A DNA stretch of 64,000 bases from Blumeriella jaapii (GCA_009599575.1 VWND01000005.1:1674001-1738000); one strand, 5' to 3'; shown: positions 46,060 to 57,528, numbered from the stretch's first letter. Notes: generated from the sequence alone by a model not told the origin. Numbers and translations are program-made.

Positions 46060-46913
46060 ATGAACGCTCGTCGAACCGCGATGCTGTTGAAGTGCCCTGC
46101 AAATCTGCGTTCCCTTGTCGCCGCGCGATGCTATGCGACTCCAACTGGCCTCGGGACATCAAACCCTGCTCCCAAACCGAGGAGAAAAGCCATAACACCG
46201 TTCAACGACGATGGCCGAGTCGCCTGGGGGGATCTCTCTGCTGGGGAGAAAGCGGCCAGAACCAGCCAGCAGACTTTCAACTTGGGCCTTATCCTGCTCG
46301 GTGCAGTGTTGACGGTTGGTGTCCTGTGAACGTGTAATAGCACGACCCACTACTGACGAAATGCAGGGAGGCGTGAGCTATGTTCTGTATACCGAAGTCT
46401 TCTCACCTAACAGCAAGACACACTATTTCAACAAAGCCGTCGACCAGGTGAGGCGGGATCCCAGGTGTACGGCATTGCTGGGGGAAGGCAAGAAGATCGC
46501 GGCGTACGGAGAGCCAACATGGAACAAGTGGGCCAGGGCGAGACCGCTCGCGTATGTCTTGCTTGGAAAGATACAAGAGGCGTAGTATGTTAACGAATCG
46601 CTAGTTCAACCCTCAGGACTGACCAGTACGGAAGAGAGCATCTCATCATGCATTTCAATGTCAGTTTCACTGCGTACCGCGGCATCGACACACTAACAAT
46701 GCACAGGTGGAAGGGCCGTTGAACAAGGGAGTGGTCAATCTACACATGGTAAAAGTACCCATACCAGATAGTGAGGGCGCAAGCGAGTTCGTCTACAAGT
46801 ACCTCGCGTTGGATGTCAAAGGCCACCAGCGAATCTACCTCGAGAATGCCGATGCCTCGCAGGATAGTCCCGCGAAGAGCAAGACCAAATTATTTGGGGT
46901 CTCATGGAGATGA
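46060..46913 (+). CDS. TIM21: Mitochondrial import inner-membrane translocase subunit TIM21
   Basis: Exons 46060-46314, 46367-46551, 46617-46659 and 46707-46913 join to 690 nt (229 aa). Tim21 is a TIM23-complex subunit that contacts the TOM complex and links import to respiratory-chain complexes. The N-terminus is an Arg-rich presequence (MNARRTAMLLKCPANLRSLV) ending near CYATP. A single TM helix (FNLGLILLGAVLTGGVSYVL) is formed across intron 1. The intermembrane-space domain follows, with FNKAVDQVRRDPRC, YGEPTWNKWARARP, and HFNVEGPLNKGVVNLHMVK, the last formed across a 47-nt intron. Exon 3 has only 43 nt. Length is close to yeast Tim21. The start was fixed by the presequence; no competing upstream ATG is in frame close by. 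Confidence 0.94.
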
Positions 46914-48348
46914 CATCCCGCCGAGCTACAGGTACACGATTGTGACAGGCCTGGTTTACGTGGTGCTGAAAAGTCAGAGAGCTCTCTTGGATCCGAAGGC
47001 CATTGTCAAGGCCACCCGAGTCAAACACCTAATGGCTGCATACCATACGGCCCCGGGGTGTTGACGTGTAGGCCACGGTGCATTTTTGCCTTGCAATGGT
47101 TTCTCCAATATGCCCTGGCCCGTATCCAAAGTTAGGATTTACCGTGTCTGGGCTGTGTTCTCCTTAAAGCACAGAACGCCTGTACCAGGCCAGCCCAAAG
47201 CCCAAGAAGTCGCTTTGCCGATCAGGACAGCACCAGCAATGAAAACATGAACATTGCTCACAGCAATGCCACAAGCCCGCCATCATCTTCTCGACTAAAT
47301 CTACACCCATCTCCAATCCACATAGCTAAATCTCACTGACTACCCTACGGCCCTCCATCTATCACCACCACAGCTCCTCAAAGCACTCGCCCATAGCTCA
47401 TAGACACAGCCTAGCCTGTCCCTAGCCTGTCCCTACCACCACTACCATCAAATATAGCTAAGCTACCTACTACGATAAACAGCGACACATCCCCATTTCC
47501 ACCCCCGTCATCCACAACCAAAAGCAACGCAGTCCCAAAAAGAAGCCCCGCTGTCTACACCGGATCTAACCTTCTACTACGTCCCCCCCCCCCTAACTCT
47601 CTCTACCACCACCCCAAAAGCGCAAGCCAGACGAGGCAAAAAAACACAATCCTCAAAAGATCATCAAGCTTCAATCCCACTCCCAACTACGATGGGATGT
47701 GACTTCAAACTTGAGCTATCAGAACCTGGCAATAAAATCCGTTGACCATGTGCAGGGGGGGAAAAGAAGATGGTGATGTGCACGTGAGAAGTGCTTCTGT
47801 GGTTTTTTGGGGGGTTTTTTGTGTGTACTGAACAATACGTATGTACCTAGGTACCTAATGTATCTACACATAGCCAAGACTTGAAGTGATTCTTTGCAAC
47901 ACGGTCGATTTGATGTACAGTACATACCTACCTTCTACCTACCCACCTTGGGCCCGCACACGAGAATCGTTCTTGCACACGTGAAAGAGCAGTCCAAGAA
48001 CAAGTGGCACTGCTGCCCGCCCTCACAGTACAGACAACAGCACTGTGCCAGCTATCGCTTGACCAACGCCACGCAACCCACGATCTCTTCACATAGACAG
48101 GACGGGCTCGGACAAACCATCCGCGGGATAGGCAGACACCGACTCACTCTCCATTGCAATTTCGAACGTGTGTCTTCGATTGATTGATCCCTCCCTGCGA
48201 AAGCGAGGAGCAGGTCTTGCGCGCCCCAGCCACGATTATGTGCCTACTGTGCATACTGTAGATACTGTACAAGCAAGATGAGCGCAAAAAGGGGCCAAGG
48301 AAAGCCAACCACGGCCGGGAGCTTCAATTGTGAGCTTCCAGCAAATAC

Positions 48349-48385
<37 letters not shown>

Positions 48386-48470
48386 TCCCAACGCCCACTA
48401 CTAATGCCCGCGAAAACCAAACTTCGGTCGACAATCAGGCAAGGAAGGACGCCAAAGCATAAATTCAAGA
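46914..48470. other. Intergenic, no gene seen
   Basis: AT/C-rich sequence between convergent genes, with CTAGCCTGTCC duplicated near 47410, short C runs at about 47585 and GTACAGTAC near 47917. Frames are short and unrelated to known families. Confidence 0.5.
48350..48384. repeat. 35-nt C homopolymer
   Basis: Longest C run in the window, about 90 bp downstream of the stop of the BTB-bromodomain gene. Confidence 0.85.
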
Positions 48471-50337
48471 CTAGTCAGCGGTCTCGGACTTGAAGCCGAG
48501 CGCGTACTTGTGCCGGCCGGCCCACTGCGTGTTGAAGTAGCTCTCGAAGCTCTGGCACTGGGTGTAGATGGGGTCGGTCTCGTCCCAGTACTGGTAGCTG
48601 TTGTGGAAGATCTGGCGGACGTCCCGCTCGAACTCGGCGGCGGTGGCGTACTCGTTGCGCTCCATCTTGCCCTTGATCGTCATCAGGTCCATGGGTTTCT
48701 TGACGACGTCCAGGTAGTCGGGGACGTTGTCCCCGACGGGGTCGACGGGGTTGCGGAAGGCCTTGACGAGCCGGGTCCAGTAGCCCGGGCCGAGAACCAT
48801 GCGGTTGATCATGCCGCGGCAGTACTCGAGGTCCTCCTCGGGGGACAAGGGCGCGACGTCACCGGTGGAGGCTGCTGCCATCCTGCCTTTGCGGCGGATG
48901 GGATCGGAGCGACGCGCTGCCTTCTTGGCCGGGGGCTTGACGTCGTACAGGTCATCGGGGCCTGGGCCAGTGAGACCGGCATCGCTCTTGCGCGAGCGCT
49001 TTGCAGGGCGGGAGGGCTCCAGGTCGATTGCGACGATTTGACTTGGCTGTACCCGAGCTTGCTGTCTTGGGGCGCGAGGGGTGAATGCTGGGGTAGCAGG
49101 AAGCTCGCTCATGACGACGACAAGTTCGCTGAGAATCTCTTGGGGGAGCGAAGTGGCGAATGCCTTGCGTGCTTCCGGGGATGCTCGCACTGGGTTGGTT
49201 AGTCTGGTGAAGTGATCAGGACGAGAATACATACTGTGCTCTGCAGACCATCCGATAAGCATGTGTCGGAGACCGCTCCCCTCTTGAGTCTCTTGCCAGG
49301 CTTGGATGAGCAGTGGCGTGCCCGGGATGCACGAGGTCAGTTGGCGACGTTCAGACATGGTGTCCAACACAGCAATGCGGAGCGGAGCCATTCTCAACTT
49401 GGTCGCCAGCTTCCAGAGACCCATCAGAATCGGGTAGTCGGGAATCTCGGTGCCTTGTGCCTTGTCGTACACCTTGCCAGTGTAGACAAAGTTTTGGAAG
49501 CAGCCGAAGATGTCGACGGTGGTATCAGGGAGCTTGACGATAGACTCGATTTGTTCCTCAGCTGGGTTGTTGGCGAAGAAGTCTCGATAGAACGGAGATT
49601 GGGCGCAGAGAAGGTTCTGCTGGAGACCGAAGGGGATCTCCTCGGGGCCAACGAGGACAATAACGAACTTGGGATGGGCCTCGCTACTTGAAAGTCAACA
49701 TGAAAGGGTTGATATCAAGATTTCAAAACCAGCATCGACTTACTGCCATGAGACGTTGCTGGAGAGCTCGTCTTCCTCGGCAACCAGATCGATGCCTTTG
49801 TAGGCCATGGCCATTGTCTCCAATTGCGGAGTCTCCTCTCGAGAAGCTCGAGGCGCGGTATCATGAGCCATGCCACGCATGGTCTTCTCGGGCGCGGGCG
49901 AGATGTTATGCTTGATTGCGACGGGAATCGAGTCCTTGTATGCAATAGTTGACGAGCCGTAGTACGCACGTTCTTCGGCCGTGAAAGAGCTGTATGCCCA
50001 CATTTTTATCAGCATCTGCTGGTTTTCGTATGGGAGTGGTATGTCTCGGAGCTTGGGAAGAAAGAATTTTAATTGGCGTCAACTGCCATGCCTTAGAGCT
50101 CTAGCAGTGGGACTTATGTTTCTTGAGCTCGAGAATATGATTCCGTTATAAGGAACTCAAAGACTCTCCAGCTTCGCCGTTAATATGTGTGCGTGTGTGT
50201 GTCTCCGCCGTCGCATGCCAGAAGTCGTGAGATTCACATGCCGTGAGAAAAAGAAAAATGAGAAGGGATCTGACAAGAGAGATTCAAAGAGAGATTTACC
50301 TGAATGCTTCTTCGGGGGTTTCGGTTGACAAGTTCAT
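48471..50337 (-). CDS. BTB/POZ plus bromodomain protein
   Basis: Exons 50337-50300, 49989-49744, 49683-49235 and 49189-48471 join to 1452 nt (483 aa). Residues about 97-175 look like a BTB/POZ fold: KFVIVLVGPEEIPFGLQQNL, AQSPFYRDFFANNPAE, VKLPDTTVDIFGCFQNFVYTG. A helical region follows, then a basic linker with nuclear-signal-like patches (RPAKRSRKSD, PPAKKAARRSD). Residues about 365-470 resemble a bromodomain: YLDVVKKPMDLMTIKGKM, FERDVRQIFHNSYQYW. The position normally held by the acetyl-lysine-anchoring Asn (YN) appears to be Trp (YW). The protein is probably nuclear and chromatin-linked, with BTB self-association; this is inference. The 307-nt first intron is unusually long here and the 38-nt first exon is less certain. 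The 45-nt third intron is in frame and stop-free. Confidence 0.8.
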
Positions 50338-51320
50338 CGCATCTCCGACTTGATGCTCGTAGACATCCTGTGAAGAAGTATTAATATGCATGTTTCGACA
50401 AGAGGTTATTCACCACATCTTACATTTTACAATTCACTTCTCAGCACTACGTTGACCTCGGAGCATACAACGCGCTGTTTCACCTCGACACGGTCGCTAC
50501 GACACAACTCCATAACCAACCTCTTGGTAAAAAAGCAGACTTCCATCAGTTGGGACAACATCCGTTACTTGGGATTGGGATTGAATATTAAGAATCATGT
50601 AGAAAGGCTATCTGGCACAATATCGTTTCACAAACCTTAAACTCACGATCCAGCTCTTGATATTCAGCAACTCTAATCAGGAGATCGAGTTTGCTTGAAA
50701 AATTAACACTGTCATTTCTCTTACATTCACTAAAAGATCAAGCATCAGGTGCAATAACATGATTCATGAATCACCCTTTTCCGATGAGTTTGTTATCATA
50801 CCTTAAGGACGATACCTTCCCAGCACAAACCTTCTCAAAATACACAACTTTCTTATGATCCAAGATGCGTAAGAAAGCAGGTAACCATCTTTCAATTTAA
50901 ATCATCATGCATTTTAGATGAACACGTTACCATGATTTCCTTCATTACACGAATCCTGAGCCTTGAAACGAGAAAGCAGCGCGTTCTAGAAACAGAGCAC
51001 AACCACGCCAGGCCAAAAGCGCAAAGGGCAAAAGAACCTCCGAGTTCCCAAGCAGAAAGCTACAGTACAAAGCTTCAAAGCAACGTTTATCATGCAAGCA
51101 ACCAGATCCCATCTATTCCAAGGTCCCAATAAATGCAATAAGCCAACGCCCGCGTCAACATTACTTACTACACGACCGCTTACGCTGAATGTTCAAAGGT
51201 AAAAGATTGCAAGAAAGATGGCGCAAATGCAATGGCGCAACACCGCAAACAGAAGCCCATCCCACATTCGGAAGCACGAAACAGGTCAAAGTAGAAGAAG
51301 CGCTGTAGAGAAGGGAAGAG
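50338..51320. other. Intergenic, no gene seen
   Basis: About 1 kb of moderately AT-rich sequence between two minus-strand genes. It should contain the promoter of the BTB-bromodomain gene and the 3' end of the Argonaute transcript. No family-like frame. Confidence 0.5.
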
Positions 51321-54300
51321 CTAGAGATAGAACATGCTATTGTCGAGGTTCGGATGCCAAGGGTTGAGCCGTCCGTCATTTTGCTGGGTGGGAATCCAGA
51401 CGTTACCGTCGCCTCGATGCCGAGCGACGTAGAGAGGCTCGTCGGACTCCGGGGTTGAAGATATGGGCAGAGAGGCGGAGGCCGAATGCTTGGGTGACGA
51501 CGATGGCGCCGAAGTTGGGCCCGACTTCCTCGATGGAGAGGAGACTGAGGCCGCGGTGCTGGAATCGTCTTTGCCCTGATGTGGGATCTGGTACGAGCCG
51601 TCTAGAGCTGGCCTCATGTAGCAGCGGAGGCGGTCGCACAGGATGTCGGCATACCGAGCTGGCGTGCAGACCGAGACGATCTTGGTGGCTCGCGCGCTGT
51701 TGTAGCATATGTTGTTGGTCTATGATGCCGGTGTTAGCGATTCCTGAAGACGCGGTGCAAGGGAGACGGGACTCACAATTCGCTGTATCGCCTTCGCGTC
51801 GTAGTTGTCGTCGTTGTAGAGGACCACGTAGAGGGCACTGCGCGCAGTCCCGAGCTCGCTGTGGTGGCTCTGAAGATAGAAGCTCCAATTGTAAGGAGTC
51901 ACGACCTGGTCCTCGACCAACGAGCCTGGGGCAAGGTTGGAGTTCTTGATCGTGTCAAGCGCTGGATAGAAGCGGGCGTGGTGTCGTTTCGTAACCACGA
52001 TCAGAGTCAGCTTCGGAACAACCTTTCTGGTACCAGCTGCAAGTTCCTTTCTCTCGAGCAGGATCTTCTGAGCACGCTCGAAGCCCCTCATGATCTGATC
52101 TTTCTCTTCGTGAAGAACCATGCCGTACTGGCTCTCGCTGACCCCATCACGGTAAAACAGTATTCGCTGGGGCAAACGCTGCGTCCCAATCTTCGGAAGC
52201 TCCTTTTTCGTGGGATCAACGTCTGTTGGGTTCTTGGCTTTCTCGAACCACGCCAGAACACGCTCACAGATCATGCCCTCCAAGTCAGCGATGTACTGAA
52301 TCCTCAGTCAGCGTTGTGTACACCAAGACACGGCGTTCTGCTACTCACCTCTTGCTTTCCTTTCTGGAGGCGTGCAGAGCCAAGGTAGTGACCTGACCGA
52401 TGGTCGTTTGTCGCAACAACCGCCGCCATGGATGGGCAATTGTCGAGGCTTTTCCCCGGGTGTGTAACATCGGCGCCGACTATCATGGTGCCAGGACGAG
52501 CAGCCGTACAGTCACTTTGCGCCGATTGTAACCCAGTCTCGACCCAGTGGCTGACGCCCTTCATCTTGAAATTGATTTTGAGACTCGATGATATCAGCTT
52601 ATGCCCAACCTAGCTTGTTGCCACGAACCGACGACTTACCAGATGTTTGCGCACAACGTCTGATCAACCCTGACCTTTAGGAGCTTTTCGACGGTGACAC
52701 AGATACTTGGAATACCGACGATGCAGTCTGTCCAGTGTTTAATCTCCTGGTATATCGCTATCTCCTTCTTCGGCAGCACAATCAGGAGAAATGGTATTGC
52801 CTTGGCTTGGAGTTTTTCCGGAGGAACGACACTGGCCAGTAGTTCGGACCATGCTTTTCGAGAGCCTGCCGAATCCTCCCTGGGAACCTTCATCCCTACG
52901 TTACGCCCGGGAATCCACGATATAGCAATTTTTTGCCCCATTCGGTAGCGCACCATGCCATCTGCCAGATTTTTCACAGCCTCATGCAAATCGACAGGCA
53001 CAGGAGGCCATGGAATTTTCTGCATATCCTTTTCTCTCTTTAATTTTCGCATCGGTATCAGGAACTTTTCGATGTCAGTGTGGGTAGCAAATGAGAGGAC
53101 GAATAGTTCATTTGCCCCACGGGGCTGAAGAAACGATTTCTGCTCAGCAAGATTCCAACCACCATTCCTAATCTCTGGGCTTTTCGAATTGATGTAAGAG
53201 TATCTCAATTTCGGCCCTGGAACGATGCCGGCATCAAGCTTTACCAACAGCGGGCTGGGCGTAAGTCCAAAAGCCTAGGCACATTATTTGAGTGACGCCT
53301 CTTCGATCTTTGAGCCCGCATGACATACCTTGTAGATTGGAGCGATAGGCTTGAGACCGAGTATCTTCAGGCCGTCACTTAAAATCTTCTCTTTGTTGTC
53401 GGCTGGCTTTCTTGTGGCCTCGATAACCATGGACTTGCCAGATGCTGTCTGTACCGATTCTTTTGCGACCTGCCAGTCCAGGATGGTCAGCTCATTCGCC
53501 GGATACCAGATCTTCTTGACCGGAGTTCCGAGATTGATACACGGGCTCCTTAAATCCTCAGCAGTTGGCTTATAATGAGGATATTCTAGACACCAATTAG
53601 CAAGATTGCTCCATAGCGGCAAACCCCCTTCGAGGAGAGACTAGCTTCAGTCAAGAATGTTTGTTTTACTTAGGTCAGACTTACGTGTTTTGAGGTAGTC
53701 CGAAATTCTTATGTGTCTTTTGTCCTTTTCGAAAGTCATCTCCGACACACTTCTGGGGCCTATGTCATCGATGACCCATGTCCGGCTGTTATTATGAAGG
53801 TTCAGGGAGACCCGAACGCCCCTCAGCCGAAGTTTGAAGCGTGCAGGAGTCGGTGTTTTATTGTCCCAGGCCAGATTCATCCAGGTGCGAAGGTTTATGG
53901 GCGAAAGAAAGGCGGTAGTGACGGTATTTACATTCAAGAGGACAGAGCCTTCGCCAGGTCGCATGGACGAGAAGAATCCTTGTCTGAGAAAGTACAGCTC
54001 GGGATTTTTCAAGTTCCTGGAAATTTGGGAGTTGTTCAGTTCTTTCTGCGGGTAGAACTTGTTTCCCGCTCGACCTACCTCGGGGTTGGGCTTGGTGATA
54101 TTGTTCCAAGAGATGATGTTAAGCAGCTTCAGCAGGTCGTCTGGGGATTCCATAGCATCCCCAACATTCTTGCTTTGCACATGTTTTTGCAAAAGACCCA
54201 TGTCGATTCTTTTGCCAGCCTCGATAAGTGTAGAGAAGGGGGCGACGTATTCCTTTCTCTTGGAGTTTCCGACAGGATCAGGCGAATACGTATAGTCAAT

Positions 54301-55140
54301 GCCAATGTAGGCAGAATCCTTGTAGAGTGGCCCGACAGAAACTATGGTAGTTTGATAGTCGGATGCCCAATTGCCATGAGAAGGCGGATGTTGAGTCAGC
54401 ATATCGTTGATCAAGAACTGTTTGGTCTCTCGCTTGATCCTGCGCGACTCTTTCTCGGTTTCGGCCTTGGTCTTCTGCATTTCGTCTGATTTCGGAGTGC
54501 GTCTGACGGTAATGCTGTACTTCCACAAGTCCAGTGTCGGCGAATCGATCTTGATCTCGAAGAAGTTGGCTCTGGCTTCTTTCTTGTTGTCCCACGAGCC
54601 CTTCGCCTTGAGTTTTGCGGCCACATCTTTCTCTGCAAGCTTCCAGCGGTCCAATTGGGCGGCCTCCGCGGCTTCAGCAGTCAGCGTAGGAGGGTGTGCG
54701 ACAGCAGAATCGGAAGCGGTCGAAGCCGTATTGCTCTTGGACAGGCTTTTGCGAACTGACAACGACGACTCTCCCATAGAAGTTGTCGCAGATTGCACCG
54801 TCGCAGCAGCATGAATCATCAGCCCAGGCATCTGTATCAACTGCTTTCTTCTGTACTTCGGCGTCATCTCATCCAGCTCCTTCTTCGTGAACGGCGTGTT
54901 AATCGTCCGCTCCTTAACTTTCATCTGCTTGACCATCGGGCAATCAGGCTTGCTGTGCATTCCCCGCCCACAGAAGAGGCAGTGTGCTCCCAGTTTGTCG
55001 AGCATCAAGTCTCGCGAGGTCGGATCTTTACACCCCTGGGCCTCGTGCTCTGCGGAGCCACAGTGGTCGCATGGCCGCTCCGTCCATACGAAGTCGCTGT
55101 GATCCGGGGATGTCGCGGGGGCATTTGAAGTGCTCGCCAT
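51321..55140 (-). CDS. Argonaute with two N-terminal CCHC zinc knuckles
   Basis: Exons 55140-53685, 53585-53329, 53274-52640, 52583-52349, 52295-51777 and 51719-51321 join to 3501 nt (1166 aa). Argonaute binds small RNAs and silences matching transcripts. Residues 24-37 (CDHCGSAEHEAQGC) and 54-67 (CLFCGRGMHSKPDC) are both C-x2-C-x4-H-x4-C zinc knuckles, in the same exon as the Argonaute N domain. A PAZ region follows (SPCINLGTPVKKIWYPANEL), then MID (PKKEIAIYQEIKHWTD, GIPSICV) and PIWI. The slicer tetrad appears complete: Asp in VGADVTHPG, Glu in KGKQEYIADLE, Asp in LFYRDGVSESQYG, and Asp in TPARYADILCDR. A Ser-rich insert precedes the conventional end DNSMFYL. Intron 1 (53586-53684) was set by its gctaat branch, tctag acceptor and PAZ continuity; a nearer AAG acceptor at 53628 is possible. 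Confidence 0.92.
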
Positions 55141-56282
55141 GACTTGCTTGAGCAGTACGAAGAAGCGGGAAGACCAAATAGACGTTGGCGTATTTCCGAG
55201 CTACAGAAGATGGTTTCGGAAGTCTGGAGAAAGCGTTCAGGCATCTTATATAATTCGAAAGTGTCTAGACATTGGATTTGTGGTTTGGCGCAAGATTCAT
55301 CGCGTGACCCAATACTAGATTGCAGAGCCTTCTTGCTTTCCTCAGTGATATCGGGGAATGACTGGACTCGAGCCATGTAGCCGGAAAGCAATCGTGTTGA
55401 GCACATCCAGGTCATGGCCTCTTGATAAAATGCCAAAAGAGAACGAGGCCAGGTGTATGATGCTGAGATATACGCCGCTATCTATGAAATACATCCACCG
55501 GTGTCGAGACAGGTACATGCTGAGTAGTTGAAACATGCAAAAGATGCAGGTAGGAGAATCCTATCTTCTGGCCAACAAACAGTGCAAGACCCGTAGTCAC
55601 TCGGCAGTCTCCCCCAAGGATAGCACAAGAGCACATCTTCGTTTGACTGAGAGAACACCGAGCACTCGCTCTCTCTCTCTCTCCCTTCCCCCTGTCTCTC
55701 TTTAACAAAGTGGGTTCAGCATGACCAGCGCCAAATATCTCTAGAAATGACCCAAACGAAGATACCACGAGTACGGGTCGTTCGCGTGACACGATCTGAA
55801 AGGTTTGCTGCAAAAAGTACGGTCAGCAGCGGCTTTGTTGGAGTAGAGGGTACGAGCAACCTTCTCCTACCTGAAGCGGTCTGCTCCTTGGTAGCAAAGC
55901 CCACAGGACGATCACCTTGGCTATTCGCAAATTGTTGCCATTTGATCGACGGTTTGGAAAGGGTGCAGAATGGCTCAGGAGGGAGTAAGGAGAATTGATA
56001 CTGTGCGAGGGCATAAATTCGGTCCCCATTCACGGTGCTCTCGCTTATGCAGGTTTGGAAGGGCCCAACTCAAACCGCACGCTCAGCAGCATACGGGATG
56101 GGTCCTAGATCACAAGTGACAGCGGAAAACAAAGAAAACCTCATGTAAACATTGAGATGCGCCAAGGATCATCTCAAGCGAACCAAAGAATTATGCAGAT
56201 GCACTCTACGGTACGCTTTTCCTAACCAACATTCAGATGCCGCAAGAGCAACCCCCTCCCAAATCAGCCCAGAGCGACGCAC
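55141..56282. other. Intergenic, no gene seen
   Basis: Upstream region of the Argonaute gene and 3' region of SEC62. A (CT)n tract lies at about 55668-55700. Frames are short and unrelated to known families. Confidence 0.5.
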
Positions 56283-57528
56283 CTAATCCTCATCAAAGAC
56301 CTCCTCGACGCGAGGCGCCATATGTCTTTGAGTAGTATTCGACGTCTGGATTTGGGGCGCGGAACCAGAAGTAGTCGCTTGAGCGGGAGCGGGTTGACCT
56401 GTGTACGCAGCCATTGTTGCGCCTGCATTGGCAGAGCCACTTTGCTTGGCCTTCTTCTTGCCCTTCTTCTTCTCCTGTAAATTTTGTTAGCAATGCCGTC
56501 TCGTATCTCCCCCACTACATCGGGAGACTTACCTCTTGCCAGCCCCAAAGAGGTCTAAAGCTGTCAAAGAATCCCACGTCCTCGAACAGATTCGGGTACA
56601 GCCAAAGTCCAGGCGGAACGGCAAACATGGTGATCGCAAAGAGAATGAGCCGGAAAATAGCCATCACGAAGAACAGTCCAATAAGCCCCAACATGCCCAT
56701 GCTTAGATACCAGACTCCGAGGCGAAGTTTCATCGGCCAGAGCGGGAACATGACGACTGTGAAGACCAACGCCAGCGCGCCAGCAGCGTACAACTTCTGC
56801 TTGACCTGAGCTCCGTCGTAAAGCCAGACGAAATGGAGATCTTCGCGGCATTCTTGCTGTTGCTCGATCTTGACGGTCCAGAGACCCTTGACGCGCTTGA
56901 TCTTGTGGGCTCCTGGGGCGTGGTTGTGGCCTTCATGGGGGTCGGACTTGGAGACGCGAAGCGCAAGCAGGGACATGGGAAGGAGCTTGAAGCAGTTCTC
57001 GAGCGATGCGCGATCGGTGATCTCGGGGAGGAGAGGGTTCTTGGAGCGGGCTTTGGCGTAGGCTGGGGACTGGAGAGCACGCAGGGCTCGCTTGACTGTA
57101 TTACTGCATTAGCATGCTGCTGCGTCGCACGCAGTTTGCCTTGACGGGATACCTTTGAACATGTCCTTGCGTTGGCCATTGAGGATACATGTCCGCAGCT
57201 TCAGATCCTGGCCCTTCAAGAAGTTGGCGACCGCGAGCGCCTCCGGCTTTGGAGGGCCGGGTTGAATGGGCTGCTGTGGCTGTTGCTGTGGCTGCTGCTG
57301 CTGCTGGGCCAATTGCTGCTGCTGAGCTTGTTGTTGCATCTGTTGCTGCCGCATCTTCTGCAAGTATTCCGGGACGCTCAACCCTTGTTTTTCTGCCTCC
57401 GCAAAAAGCTGCTTTCGCATGATCTCGATCTGCTCGGGCGTTGGCTGCGGCTGGCCTGGCGGCGCTGAGAAGTTGATCTGTGGTTCGCCCTGAGGCGGAC
57501 CTTGTGGAGGTGCTTGCTCGCTTGCCAT
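56283..57528 (-). CDS. SEC62: SEC62, ER post-translational translocation subunit
   Basis: Exons 57528-57153, 57095-56533 and 56474-56283 join to 1131 nt (376 aa). Sec62 works with Sec61 and Sec63 to import proteins into the ER after translation. The N-terminus is Gln/Pro-rich, with a polyglutamine stretch at about residues 63-85. The cytosolic domain follows (AVANFLKGQDLKLRTCILNG, RKDMFKVKRALRALQSPAYA formed across intron 1, GLWTVKIEQQQECREDLHFV). Two TM helices come next (KLYAAGALALVFTVVMFPLW and LGLIGLFFVMAIFRLILFAI), with the conserved LWLYPNLFEDVGFFDSFRPL after TM2. The tail is Lys-rich and then acidic (EEVFDED). It is divergent from MTC6, with 484 bp between start codons. Confidence 0.95.

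Noticed and set aside
52428..54489. Plus-strand frames of up to 258 codons across the Argonaute gene
   Set aside because: Antisense shadows; they carry no domain of their own.
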